The notes below the pieces were generated by a model. The model did not search any database. It saw nothing but the letters and a program-made list of their open reading frames with translations, and was not told the origin of the DNA. From Acinetobacter sp. Ac_5812 (GTDB taxonomy: Bacteria > Pseudomonadota > Gammaproteobacteria > Pseudomonadales > Moraxellaceae), in the NCBI RefSeq assembly GCF_013072695.1, contig NZ_LXUK01000012.1, forward strand, positions 496,546 through 560,545: a DNA stretch of 64,000 nucleotides. The letters run 5' to 3'. Positions 9,123 to 17,073 of this stretch are shown here, in pieces. The translations under genes and the position numbers were made by a program. The first letter of the stretch is position 1. Each line of letters opens with the position of its first letter.

Positions 9123-9437
9123 TTAACTGGCGAGTTTTAAGGTAATCACACCCGTGACAATGACACCAACATAAAAAAACTTTTCAATGCTTTTCCGTTC
9201 ACCCCAAAAGAAAATACCCATTAAAATGGTGCCGATCACACCGATACCGGTATAAACAGCATAGGAAATCGAGACATCAATAGTTTCCATTGCGAGATGT
9301 AATAAAAAAAGCGAAGAAGAAAGAGACAGAAGATAGAGTGGGATCGCCGTTCTGTATTTTTTATGAATCAGATCGCGAATACTTTTTACTACAAAAATCT
9401 CTAACAGCCCTGCAGCAATCAACAGCAACCAACCCAT
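9123..9437 (-). CDS. SMR-family exporter subunit B
   Basis: The 104-residue protein has four transmembrane segments and the small multidrug resistance layout, with the essential Glu13 in TM1 (GLLEIF) and YTGIGVIGT in TM3. It follows a second SMR gene with a three-base gap. Such pairs usually form heterodimers (EbrAB, YkkCD). Unlike its partner, this subunit has the canonical TM3/TM4 wording GIFFWGER. Guanidinium, agmatine-derived or cationic drug export are all possible. The context with agmatine deiminase favours a guanidino compound, but this is inference. Confidence 0.85.
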   Translation of the reverse strand: MGWLLLIAAGLLEIFVVKSIRDLIHKKYRTAIPLYLLSLSSSLFLLHLAMETIDVSISYAVYTGIGVIGTILMGIFFWGERKSIEKFFYVGVIVTGVITLKLAS

Positions 9438-9440
9438 GAA

Positions 9441-9749
9441 CTAGTCTCCAATTTGCTTTAATTTAACAACGCCAATGATGATCATCACAATTGCCAGCAC
9501 TGAAATAAAATTCACTGGGTTTTCTATAACATAGGTGTCAAAAACAAAGGTGCCTAAGGTGCCGAGCACCACAAAAAAAACATAAGCATAAGAGGGCTTC
9601 ATTCTTTTTGCTGCTAACAGTAAAAACAGGAAACTTCCGACAATAAAGAAAATCGTAAATGACCATTCAAATAAGTTTCGAGAATACTTCAGACCAATGG
9701 CCCAAAGTATTTCGAATGAACTCGCAATGAATAAATATAACCAAGCCAT
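9441..9749 (-). CDS. SMR-family exporter subunit A
   Basis: The 102-residue, four-helix membrane protein has TM1 wording FEILWAIGLKYS, with Glu13. This closely resembles the guanidinium-exporter (Gdx/SugE) branch of the SMR family. Its TM3 differs from the canonical pattern (FFVVLGTLGT), as expected for one half of a heterodimer. It is co-transcribed with the SMR gene that follows and lies 51 bases after agmatine deiminase copy 2. Substrate is not shown by the sequence. Confidence 0.85.
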   Translation of the reverse strand: MAWLYLFIASSFEILWAIGLKYSRNLFEWSFTIFFIVGSFLFLLLAAKRMKPSYAYVFFVVLGTLGTFVFDTYVIENPVNFISVLAIVMIIIGVVKLKQIGD

Positions 9750-9800
9750 AAAAACTCACCGTAAGTAGATTAATGAACAAATAAGCAATCTAGATAGATG

Positions 9801-10892
9801 CTATTTGGGAATTTGTTGGGTAATGCAATGAATATTTCCGCCACCTAATAAGATTTCTCTCGCAGGCACGCCAGTAATTTGATAATCGGGATACATCTTG
9901 TGGAACAAAATATAGGCTTGATCATCGGTTCTTTCATCTAATAAAGGAAAGATAATCTGTTGATTACTGATCAGATAATTCACATAGGAGCCCGCTAAAC
10001 GATTGCCCTCAAAGCGCTCAATGGCATTGCCTTTTTCAACATCAACCGTTTCATTTTCACTGGCATATAAAGGCCCTGGCGCGGGTAATTTCCAAACTTT
10101 CAGTTTTCTGCCTTTTGCATCGGTAACGGACTCAAGGATGTCTAATGCTTGCCTTGAACTTTCATATTGTGGATCATTAGGATCATCTGTCCAATGTAAG
10201 GCGACTTCGCCTGGACGGACGAAACAACACATGTTGTCGATATGCCCATCGGTTTCATCGTTATACACACCGAATGGCAACCAAATGAATTTCTCAATAC
10301 CGAGTAAAGTGGAGAGTTCATGCTCAATCTGAGCCTGCGTCATTTCTGGATTCCGATTGGGATGGAGCAAACACTCGGCTGTTGTCAGTAATGTCCCTTC
10401 GCCATCCACATGAATCGCACCACCTTCTAACACCATGCCTGATTGATGTAATGGGATGGAATGAAATTGAGCAACTTGGTTGGCGACCTCAAGATCTTTA
10501 TCCCAATTGGAATATAAGCCGCCATTTTCTCCCCCCCATGCATTAAAAACCCAATCGACAGCGACATTGTTTCCTGTATGATCTTGAACAATGGTTGGGC
10601 CTGTATCACGCATCCATGCATCATCACTCTCCATTTCAACTAAGGTGACATGTGCGGGAATCGTCGCTTTTGCTTTATCCATTTCAGCATGGGGAACAGC
10701 CATAAACACAGGTGTGCTTTGAGATATAGCTTCAGCAACTTTGGCAAAAGCTTGCTGTGCAGGTAATGCACCTAGTCTCCAGTTATCAGTACGATAAGGC
10801 CAAATCATCCAAACACATTGTTGTGGAGTCCATTCAGCGGGCATTTTATACATATGATTTTTCATTTGCTTAAACTTCATATCAGGTTTCAT
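9801..10892 (-). CDS. aguA: Agmatine deiminase (copy 2)
   Basis: The 363-residue agmatine deiminase is a close paralogue of the copy at 7957-9057, with long stretches of identity in the second half. It has the same motifs: [42 protein letters not shown] and GNIHC (Cys356). All catalytic residues are present, so both copies should be active. Several Met codons lie near the start (residues 1, 5, 10, 14 and 17), so the exact start is uncertain. It leads a reverse-strand unit with two SMR exporter genes. The two aguA copies lie tail to tail, forming an inverted pair of about 1.1 kb. Confidence 0.93.
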   Translation of the reverse strand: MKPDMKFKQMKNHMYKMPAEWTPQQCVWMIWPYRTDNWRLGALPAQQAFAKVAEAISQSTPVFMAVPHAEMDKAKATIPAHVTLVEMESDDAWMRDTGPTIVQDHTGNNVAVDWVFNAWGGENGGLYSNWDKDLEVANQVAQFHSIPLHQSGMVLEGGAIHVDGEGTLLTTAECLLHPNRNPEMTQAQIEHELSTLLGIEKFIWLPFGVYNDETDGHIDNMCCFVRPGEVALHWTDDPNDPQYESSRQALDILESVTDAKGRKLKVWKLPAPGPLYASENETVDVEKGNAIERFEGNRLAGSYVNYLISNQQIIFPLLDERTDDQAYILFHKMYPDYQITGVPAREILLGGGNIHCITQQIPK

Positions 10893-11548
10893 TGATCCGA
10901 TATTAGTTCAGATATTTTGAATGTTAAATAAAGGAGCTATCAGTTTTTTTGAAATCTCAAGGTTTAAATGCTGGTTAAATTGCCAATTTAAAGAGAATTG
11001 AAAAATAAAATAAATAAAGATATGAATGAGTTGATGTGAGTTCGGTTAAGCATAAAAACAGAGTTTGTTTTCTAAGTAATGGAAAATAACTTATAAATAA
11101 ATGGCCTAAACTGTATAAAAAATAAAGAAAATAGAACTATTTCCCTCTCACCCATATGGAGGGGGAGAACGCATTTACTGACAGAGCAGAAACAATGACG
11201 GCGGATTGTATACATTCATAATGTGTACAAAAAAACGATTTATCGGTTATCCAATCTGATTGTGGACTGAATAGCAGTTTGGATTGGATATTCTAGCATT
11301 ATGATCAATATGTATATGTGGTCTATTTATGTTTATTGAATGGATTTTGAATTTTATATTTAACTCTAAAAATAAATTTATAATTTTGTCCTAATCTGTT
11401 TTTATTTTGCGTTTAATTTGTTAGATCGGCATTTAGAGGGTTTTATTATATAAAGAAAAGACTGTTTTGTTAATTTATTAGGTTTTTTATGTCCACTTCC
11501 TTGGGGTGATTTTTAATATGATCTTCCTTTTGCTCTAGAGAATTGATA
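10893..11548. other. Long intergenic region with inverted repeats
   Basis: About 650 very AT-rich bases without a supported gene lie between aguA copy 2 and a small CxxC protein, which diverge from it. Seen here are a REP-like hairpin at 11141-11169 (TTCCCTC against GGGGGAGAA), a 23-bp operator-like inverted repeat at 11207-11229, and the arms TATCCAATC and GATTGGATA at 11248-11256 and 11282-11290. No known riboswitch, including guanidine classes, was recognised. Confidence 0.5.
11207..11229. promoter_or_regulatory. Operator-like inverted repeat
   Basis: TGTATACATT and AATGTGTACA are complementary at nine of ten positions around a 3-base centre. The site lies in the gap between the divergent aguA copy 2 and the small CxxC gene. 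It could bind a dimeric regulator, but which one is unknown. Confidence 0.35.
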
Positions 11549-11821
11549 GTGAAGAAATGGGTATGTAAGAACTGTGGTTTATATAAGAAAGTTATTCCAA
11601 GTAGTATTAAGTCAGGACGAAAAGTTTTTTTTATACATGACGCTGATAATATCGGTAAGCCAAATAAAATAATAAGTAAAGGGACAGTTGTTAGCCGTAA
11701 TCAAGATGTTTTGATCATACTGAGTGAAGGCGTTTTGTTCATGATTAAAGACAGCGATGTCTATCCAGAAGATGCACCTGTATATTTTGTTTATAACATG
11801 TTTGGCACTTGCGAATGTTAA
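11549..11821 (+). CDS. Small CxxC/CxC protein of unknown function
   Basis: The 90-residue protein begins KKWVCKNCG and ends GTCEC, so four cysteines at the two ends could form one zinc site. The middle is a beta-rich hydrophobic segment (VVSRNQDVLIILSEGVLFMI). The frame opens with TTG at 11543, but the GTG at 11549 has AGAG about eight bases upstream and is preferred. No family is recognised. It is isolated, with long gaps on both sides. Base composition is very AT-rich, which may mean recent acquisition. Confidence 0.5.
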   Translation: MKKWVCKNCGLYKKVIPSSIKSGRKVFFIHDADNIGKPNKIISKGTVVSRNQDVLIILSEGVLFMIKDSDVYPEDAPVYFVYNMFGTCEC

Positions 11822-12071
11822 GCAGGTTATTTGCTTTATTTTAGTTAAAATTATGCTGCTTATATTGATAGGAATTGGCACAAAAAGTCAAAATAAAGAT
11901 GCAACGTCAAGATAAATCATAGGTCATCTATATAATGATCAGGAAAGCGGTCCCGAAAATTATATAAATAAGCTGCTCATAGCGTGCTATTCAGGTTTTG
12001 ATTTAAATCTGAGAGAAGTTGGCTTTTATATCACCTAGTTTTCGGGTGAGACGATGAGAAGGATGATGTGA

Positions 12072-12527
12072 ATGCCAAAATTTGTTGTAATGAAACAAAG
12101 CTTTAATGCGCCAGTAGATCTTATTTTTCATCTTTTTTCTAAACACCAAACCTTTAATACGGTTTTATGGCCCTTGCAATCAGTTGTGATTAAAACCGCT
12201 ACGGATGATCATAATACAGATGGTGTGGGTTCAATACGAAAGATGGGCTTCGGTGTATTTAAACCGATTCAAGAACAAATCATGAAAAGTTTGCCCAATC
12301 AGATGATTGAATATCAAATGCTAAAAAATTGCTTATTCAGTTATCATTTGGGTCGGTTGGAGTTTGAAGAATTAGATGGGCGTACACATTTGACCTATAC
12401 CATCTGGTTAGAGAGCAAAGTCCCATTGCTTACAGAAATAACCTTGATGAAGTTGAAGACATCGGCAAACCATGGGCTAAAGAAAATTGCAGCTAAAATT
12501 AACCAGTTTCAAATTAAAGCCTTATAG
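12072..12527 (+). CDS. SRPBCC-superfamily (START-like) protein
   Basis: The 151-residue protein has the pattern of polyketide-cyclase/START-like ligand-binding proteins: an N-terminal strand with FNAPVDLIFHLFSKH, central strands with GVGSIRKM, and a C-terminal amphipathic helix ending in KKIAAKINQF. AAGGA lies about eight bases before the ATG. It precedes an SDR gene on the same strand by 118 bases, and the two may form a unit. A hydrophobic ligand is likely, but its identity is unknown. Confidence 0.7.
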   Translation: MPKFVVMKQSFNAPVDLIFHLFSKHQTFNTVLWPLQSVVIKTATDDHNTDGVGSIRKMGFGVFKPIQEQIMKSLPNQMIEYQMLKNCLFSYHLGRLEFEELDGRTHLTYTIWLESKVPLLTEITLMKLKTSANHGLKKIAAKINQFQIKAL

Positions 12528-12645
12528 TGAAGTGAGCATCTAATAAAAATAGAATACAACATAAGTTTGATCAGGGTAGGCTACAGTCACGGTAGGATAA
12601 GAAAATCAACAGATGTGGAGTGCTATTGTGTTCAAGGAGAAAGCA

Positions 12646-13455
12646 ATGGATGTAATGGGTAAGACGATCATTATTACGGGGGCTTCAAGTGGAATCGGAG
12701 AAGAGGCTGCAATGCAACTGGCGCAAGCGGGAGCAACGGTTTGCTTGATTGCACGTCGTTTAGATGAGTTGCAACGCATTCAAAGCAATATTCAGGCACA
12801 AGGTGGACAAGTCTCCATTTACCCAGCAGATCTGACGGATGTAGAACAAGCGCAAAGCTGTATTGCTCAGATTTTAGCTGAACATCAGAACATTGATGTT
12901 TTAGTCAATAACGCAGCGCGTTCGATTCGACGCCCGATTCTTGAATCACTTGATCGTCTGCATGACTATACCCGTACCATGCAGATTAATTATTTTGCCG
13001 CAGTGAATATGACACTACACCTATTACCTCATTTCTTGGCTAACGGTTCTGGGCATATTGTCAATATTTCGACCATGTCTACACAAGTGCCGATTCCCTT
13101 ATTCTCGGCTTATTTGGCCAGTAAATCTGCATTAGAATCTTTCTCGCGTTCCTTGTCGATGGAACTGAAAGGCAAAGGCATTGATGTCAGTATTGTATAT
13201 TTTCCAATGGTCAGAACACCGATGTCATCTAAGACAGCAATTTACAAACATATGAAAATGTTGGATACACCTGCCGCTGCAGGCTGGATTGTGAAAGCGA
13301 TTCAAGAAAAATCCTATCGTGTTAGCAGTAAATCAGGTCTGGTTGCCAATGCGTTATTAAATACAGCACCGACATGGATGATGAATCTGTCACGTCCTTT
13401 ATTCGATGCAATGGACAAACGTTTAAAAAATAAATTAAAGACAGATCAAGCTTGA
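12646..13455 (+). CDS. Short-chain dehydrogenase/reductase
   Basis: This classical SDR has the NAD(P) motif TGASSGIGE near the N-terminus, VNNAA, a catalytic Ser in NIST, and YLASK. The chosen start is the ATG at 12646, which has AAGGAG seven bases upstream. An ATG at 12613 would add 11 residues without a ribosome site. The protein has 269 residues with a C-terminal extension after the Rossmann core, as in lipid- or steroid-type SDRs. The substrate is unknown. It ends just before a strong terminator shared with the convergent IclR gene. Confidence 0.82.
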   Translation: MDVMGKTIIITGASSGIGEEAAMQLAQAGATVCLIARRLDELQRIQSNIQAQGGQVSIYPADLTDVEQAQSCIAQILAEHQNIDVLVNNAARSIRRPILESLDRLHDYTRTMQINYFAAVNMTLHLLPHFLANGSGHIVNISTMSTQVPIPLFSAYLASKSALESFSRSLSMELKGKGIDVSIVYFPMVRTPMSSKTAIYKHMKMLDTPAAAGWIVKAIQEKSYRVSSKSGLVANALLNTAPTWMMNLSRPLFDAMDKRLKNKLKTDQA

Positions 13456-13476
13456 TGATTGAAGTCTGAAAATCTG

Positions 13477-13503
13477 AAAAAAGCAGCTTTAGCTGCTTTT
13501 TTG
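13477..13503. terminator. Intrinsic terminator, probably bidirectional
   Basis: AAAAGCAGC, a TTTA loop, then GCTGCTTTTTT forms a stem with a T-run on the plus strand and an A-run on the other side. It lies between the convergent SDR and IclR genes. Confidence 0.85.
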
Positions 13504-13510
13504 TTATCCC

Positions 13511-14323
13511 TTAATAGATAAATTTAGAAATTTTATCTGCACTCTGAATCACTGTATCCGCAATTTCATTTCTAAAATAATGTTCATCATAACTGCCTAA
13601 AGGGCAACTGACAGAGAGTACCGCCGCCATTTGATGGGTAGATTGTTTAAAAATCGGTGCAGCACAGGCCGCCATATCGTGATTGTAATGCCCCCAACTG
13701 ACCATGGAACGTTGAGTTTTGACAAAACTGAGGCGTTGTAACAGCTCCTTGAGGTTTTTAGGGGTGAGTTCTGAGAATGTATCCCATTGATTAAAGTTTT
13801 TATAACGGTCACGAATTTCCGTTTCGCTGAGATCGGCCAACATCATTTGTCCAATCACGGTGGCATGTGCGGGCCAGCGTGTGCCTAGGCCAATATTACT
13901 GGTAAAGGTGCCATTCGATTGAATGTTATTGATAAAGACAATATGCGTGCCTTCCAAAATGGATAAATGCACCGCCAGTTGGGTTTGATCACGCAGTTCT
14001 TTCATCAACGGCGTGGCTAAGTCTAATAAAGATTGTTTAGATAAACTATTAAAGCCGAGTTCCATCACCTTTGAATCGAGTGCATAGGTCTTTTGTGACG
14101 CCTTGCGTAGAAAGCCGCATGATTCCAGTGTGTAGATCAGTCGAAAGGCACTGGAACGGTTGACATCGAGAACTTCGGCAATTTCAGTAATGGTCATTTC
14201 TTGGGTTTGTTGATTAAAGGCTTGCAAAATTGCCAAGCCACGCACTAAGCCAGGGACTAAATAGCGATCATCATTTTTTGTCAGTTCAGATTCTTGAGAG
14301 TCTGTTTCAACGCTTGAATTCAT
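13511..14323 (-). CDS. IclR-family transcriptional regulator
   Basis: The protein is about 270 residues long. The N-terminal winged HTH starts at VPGLVRGLAILQAF and includes ITEIAEVLDVNRSSAFRLI. It is followed by an IclR effector domain with GTRWPAHATVIGQ and a C-terminal LSVSCPLGSY. The start at 14323 has AGGAAA upstream. A longer frame from 14356 lacks a ribosome site. It is transcribed divergently from the Rieske/extradiol gene run, the classic arrangement for a pathway-specific regulator. Two copies of a GTTTTA-N4-TRAAAC palindrome lie in the shared gap and are its likely operators. The effector is probably the aromatic substrate or an intermediate. Confidence 0.88.
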   Translation of the reverse strand: MNSSVETDSQESELTKNDDRYLVPGLVRGLAILQAFNQQTQEMTITEIAEVLDVNRSSAFRLIYTLESCGFLRKASQKTYALDSKVMELGFNSLSKQSLLDLATPLMKELRDQTQLAVHLSILEGTHIVFINNIQSNGTFTSNIGLGTRWPAHATVIGQMMLADLSETEIRDRYKNFNQWDTFSELTPKNLKELLQRLSFVKTQRSMVSWGHYNHDMAACAAPIFKQSTHQMAAVLSVSCPLGSYDEHYFRNEIADTVIQSADKISKFIY

Positions 14324-14589
14324 CAGTTTAATTTTCCTACAAAAAACGCAAATCATAAAAATTTAATTTTCTTAGAATTCTATTCTAACTGCAAAGCATA
14401 ACGAAAAGATAGTTTTATATATGAAACAAAATTTCCTAAGTAAAACGTAAAAGAATGTGTAATAAATATCAAATTAATGATTTTTAAAGATTTATATTGT
14501 TTGACATAAAAAACAGCATCGGAGTATTCTTTATTAAAGTTTGTTATATCAAATATTGTTTTATATATAAAACAAATGAGGATGCAAGG
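14324..14589. promoter_or_regulatory. Divergent IclR/ferredoxin promoter region with two palindromes
   Basis: The region holds a near-perfect palindrome at 14412-14427 (GTTTTATA/TATGAAAC, one mismatch) on the regulator side. A perfect 20-bp palindrome lies at 14556-14575 (TTGTTTTATA with its complement), 14 bases before the ferredoxin ATG. TTGACA at 14501-14506 and TATTCT at 14525-14530, spaced 18, make a good plus-strand promoter. It would start transcription near 14537 and place the second palindrome in the leader, where a bound regulator could block elongation. Confidence 0.6.
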
Positions 14590-14895
14590 ATGAGTTGGAT
14601 CTCAGTTTGTCAGCAAGACGACGTGACCGAAGACGAGCCGAAAGCCATTGAAGTCGACGGTAAGAAAATTGGCGTATTTTTCATCGATGATCATTACTTT
14701 GCCATCGAGAATGTTTGCCCACATGCCTTTGCCTTGTTAACAGAAGGCTTTATCGAAGATCAAACAGTGGAATGTCCATTGCATGAGGCGATCTTTGATA
14801 TCCAGACAGGTGAGTTGAAGAGTGGACCAGGATGCCGTGATTTGTGCACCTATCCCGTACGTGTTGAAGGGCAGGACGTTCAAATTCAACTATAA
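14590..14895 (+). CDS. Rieske [2Fe-2S] ferredoxin of a ring-hydroxylating dioxygenase
   Basis: The 101-residue protein has the two Rieske ligand motifs Cys43-x-His45 (CPHAF) and Cys62-x2-His65 (CPLHE), so it is a Rieske-type electron carrier between reductase and oxygenase. The ATG at 14590 has GAGG eight bases upstream. The frame is open to 14497, but that upstream part would cover the promoter and operator. It is the first gene of a long co-directional run with the oxygenase and reductase it should serve. Confidence 0.92.
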   Translation: MSWISVCQQDDVTEDEPKAIEVDGKKIGVFFIDDHYFAIENVCPHAFALLTEGFIEDQTVECPLHEAIFDIQTGELKSGPGCRDLCTYPVRVEGQDVQIQL

Positions 14896-14920
14896 GTCTT
14901 ATTTATAAGGATGGAATCTC

Positions 14921-15220
14921 ATGGAAACATTTAATAGGAAGCTAGCGAACTGGATTCATGCCACGCCAGCGACTGAAGCAGGGATTAACAATATTCAGAT
15001 ACCAGGTCAGGCAGAGCTTCTGGTTTGGCAGACACGGTATAAAGCGCCAACGGCCTATGAGCAAGATTTTGTTCAGTACTTAATTAAAGCCTTTGCAGCA
15101 GGTGTAACAGAACTTGGTGATTTAGTGCAGTCTTTAAATCAACAAGGATTCCGTTGTGAATCTGGTGAGCTTTGGACTTCTGAAACCTTCTCAGAAGAAA
15201 TGCAACGTTTAGGTTATTAA
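14921..15220 (+). CDS. Small protein with recombinase-like helix-turn-helix domain
   Basis: The 99-residue protein is mostly helical and has AAGGA upstream. Its C-terminal half, LVQSLNQQGFRCESGELWT, resembles the helical segment of the recombinase domain in large serine recombinases (the LNxxGxxxxxGxxW pattern). There is no catalytic serine domain, so it cannot recombine DNA by itself. Similar short recombinase-like proteins are known beside Rieske oxygenase genes, from memory of the family. It lies between the ferredoxin and oxygenase genes and may act as an oxygenase accessory, a small subunit or a regulator. The function is unknown. Confidence 0.6.
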   Translation: METFNRKLANWIHATPATEAGINNIQIPGQAELLVWQTRYKAPTAYEQDFVQYLIKAFAAGVTELGDLVQSLNQQGFRCESGELWTSETFSEEMQRLGY

Positions 15221-15237
15221 TTCAAGGAAGAATAGTG

Positions 15238-16305
15238 ATGAACGCAGCAGTATCAGTAACACCGAGTGTAGAAGAATATTTGGATTTGGGTTTACGTGAC
15301 CAATGGCATCCAGTGCTGGCAAGCTGGGAAGTGGCAGCGAATCCTGTCGGGATTACCCGTTTAGGCGAAAATATCGTGGTTTGGCGTGATGCGGAAGGTC
15401 AGGTTCATGCCTTGGAAGATCGCTGTCCGCATCGTGGCGCACGTCTTTCTTTAGGTTGGAATCTGGGCAATCGTGTGGCTTGCTGGTATCACGGTGTTGA
15501 AGTTCGCCATGACGGCGTGGTGGAAGATGTGCCTGCGGTACATGACTGTCCAATGAAAGGCACGTCATGTGTCAAAAGCTATCCTGTGATTGAGCAACAT
15601 GGTGCAATTTTCATGTGGTTCGGTATCGATGCCAATGAAGCACCTAAGCCGCTAGATTTTCCTGAACAACTGGCAAATGAAGAATGGAGTTCATTCTTAT
15701 GTCAGGCGGACTGGAAAGTGAATCATCAGTATGCGATTGATAATGTGATGGACCCAATGCATGGTAGCTATTTGCATTGTACTTCGCATTCGATGGCAGA
15801 GGGCGACCGCACGGCAGAAATGAAACATCGTTCGACTGAGCATGGTTTTATTTTTGAAAAAGAAGGCCAAGTCGGTGTGAATTTTGACTGGGTTGAATAT
15901 GCCAATACCGGTGCAAGCTGGTTACGTCTCTCAATCCCGTATCGTAAAGATTTTGGTCCAGGCGGTGAATTCTGGATTGTCGGTTATGCCACACCAATTG
16001 ATGAAAAAAATACCCGTGTATTCTTCTGGCGCTGCCGTAAAGTCAGTGGCTGGCAACGCAATGTGTGGCGTTTCCTGTATCGTAACCATTTAGAAAAATT
16101 GCACTGGGATGTGTTGGAGCAAGATCGCATTATTTTAGAAAATCTTGCACCGAATGCCCGTCAACATGAATTTCTTTATCAGCATGATGTTGGTCTTTCT
16201 CGTTTACGCCGTTTAATGAAAAAAGAAGCGGAAAAACAGTTAAAGAAAATTGCAGCATTGAATACCTCAAATCGTATTGAAATGCAGGAACAAGTTCATG
16301 GTTAA
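15238..16305 (+). CDS. Rieske non-heme iron oxygenase, alpha subunit
   Basis: The 355-residue protein is the catalytic component of an aromatic ring-hydroxylating oxygenase. The N-terminal Rieske centre has Cys63-x-His65 (CPHRG) and Cys82-x2-His85 (CWYHG). The mononuclear iron site is in NVMDPMHGSYLH, with bridging Asp172 and ligands His175 and His180. The ATG at 15238 has AAGGAAG upstream; a GTG three bases earlier is also possible. No beta subunit gene is present, so it belongs with alpha-only oxygenases such as the carbazole type. Ferredoxin and reductase are encoded nearby. The aromatic substrate cannot be named from sequence. Confidence 0.92.
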   Translation: MNAAVSVTPSVEEYLDLGLRDQWHPVLASWEVAANPVGITRLGENIVVWRDAEGQVHALEDRCPHRGARLSLGWNLGNRVACWYHGVEVRHDGVVEDVPAVHDCPMKGTSCVKSYPVIEQHGAIFMWFGIDANEAPKPLDFPEQLANEEWSSFLCQADWKVNHQYAIDNVMDPMHGSYLHCTSHSMAEGDRTAEMKHRSTEHGFIFEKEGQVGVNFDWVEYANTGASWLRLSIPYRKDFGPGGEFWIVGYATPIDEKNTRVFFWRCRKVSGWQRNVWRFLYRNHLEKLHWDVLEQDRIILENLAPNARQHEFLYQHDVGLSRLRRLMKKEAEKQLKKIAALNTSNRIEMQEQVHG

Positions 16306-17062
16306 TGTCGCATTGTTGCAGGACAAAAAAGTCCTTGTCACAGGTGCGGCAAGAGGCTTGGGTCGAGACTTTGCACAGGCGATTGCGGAAGCAGGTGCGC
16401 ATGTGGTGATGGCTGATATCTTGACTGATCTGGTGCAACAAGAAGCTGTTGCTTTGCAAGCACAAGGCTTAAAGGTTGATGCGGTAAGCATTGATCTGGC
16501 CAATGCCGACTCCATTCAGCAGGCCGTACAGCAAGCAGCTGAACGCATGGGCGGCATGGATGGTTTGGTGAATTGTGCGGCACTGGCAACCAATGTTGGC
16601 GGTAAAAGCATGATGGATTATGACGCTGACCTTTGGGATCGGGTCATGAGCATCAATGTCAAAGGCACGTGGTTGGTGACCAAGGCATGTGTGCCTTATC
16701 TAAAGCTGTCTCAGGCTGGCAAGATCATTAATGTCGCTTCGGATACCGCTTTATGGGGCGCACCGAATCTGATGGCTTATGTGGCGAGTAAAGGGGCATT
16801 GACTGCGATGACGCGTTCCATGGCCAGAGAGCTTGGGCCATTCAATATCTGTATTAACACGCTATCACCGGGTTTAACTCTGGTTGAAGCAACAGCGTAT
16901 GTGCCGCAGGAACGTCATGATTTATACGTGAATGGGCGTGCGATTCAACGTCAGCAATTACCGCAGGATTTGAACGGAACAGCCCTTTATTTACTGTCAG
17001 AGTTGTCCTCATTCGTGACTGGACAAAATATCCCAGTAAATGGCGGTTTTGTCTTTAATTAA
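16298..17062 (+). CDS. SDR, putative cis-dihydrodiol dehydrogenase
   Basis: The 254-residue classical SDR has TGAARGLGR, NCAA, NVAS and YVASK, followed by SPGLT and a C-terminal GQNIPVNGG typical of FabG-like enzymes. Its ATG at 16298 overlaps the end of the oxygenase gene by eight bases and has AGGA about eight bases upstream, so translation is coupled. Coming straight after the oxygenase and before an extradiol dioxygenase, it probably oxidises the cis-diol to a catechol. This role is inferred from order. Confidence 0.85.
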   Translation: MVNVALLQDKKVLVTGAARGLGRDFAQAIAEAGAHVVMADILTDLVQQEAVALQAQGLKVDAVSIDLANADSIQQAVQQAAERMGGMDGLVNCAALATNVGGKSMMDYDADLWDRVMSINVKGTWLVTKACVPYLKLSQAGKIINVASDTALWGAPNLMAYVASKGALTAMTRSMARELGPFNICINTLSPGLTLVEATAYVPQERHDLYVNGRAIQRQQLPQDLNGTALYLLSELSSFVTGQNIPVNGGFVFN

Positions 17063-17073
17063 GGAGTCATTTC

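Noticed and set aside
10893..11206. A guanidine riboswitch before aguA copy 2 and the SMR pair.
   Set aside because: No ykkC, mini-ykkC (ACGR hairpin pair) or guanidine-III pattern was recognised. A covariance search would be decisive.
14921..15220. A mobile-element recombinase in the Rieske operon.
   Set aside because: Only a helical recombinase-like part is present. There is no serine catalytic domain, att-like repeats or other mobile genes, so it is treated as an operon protein.
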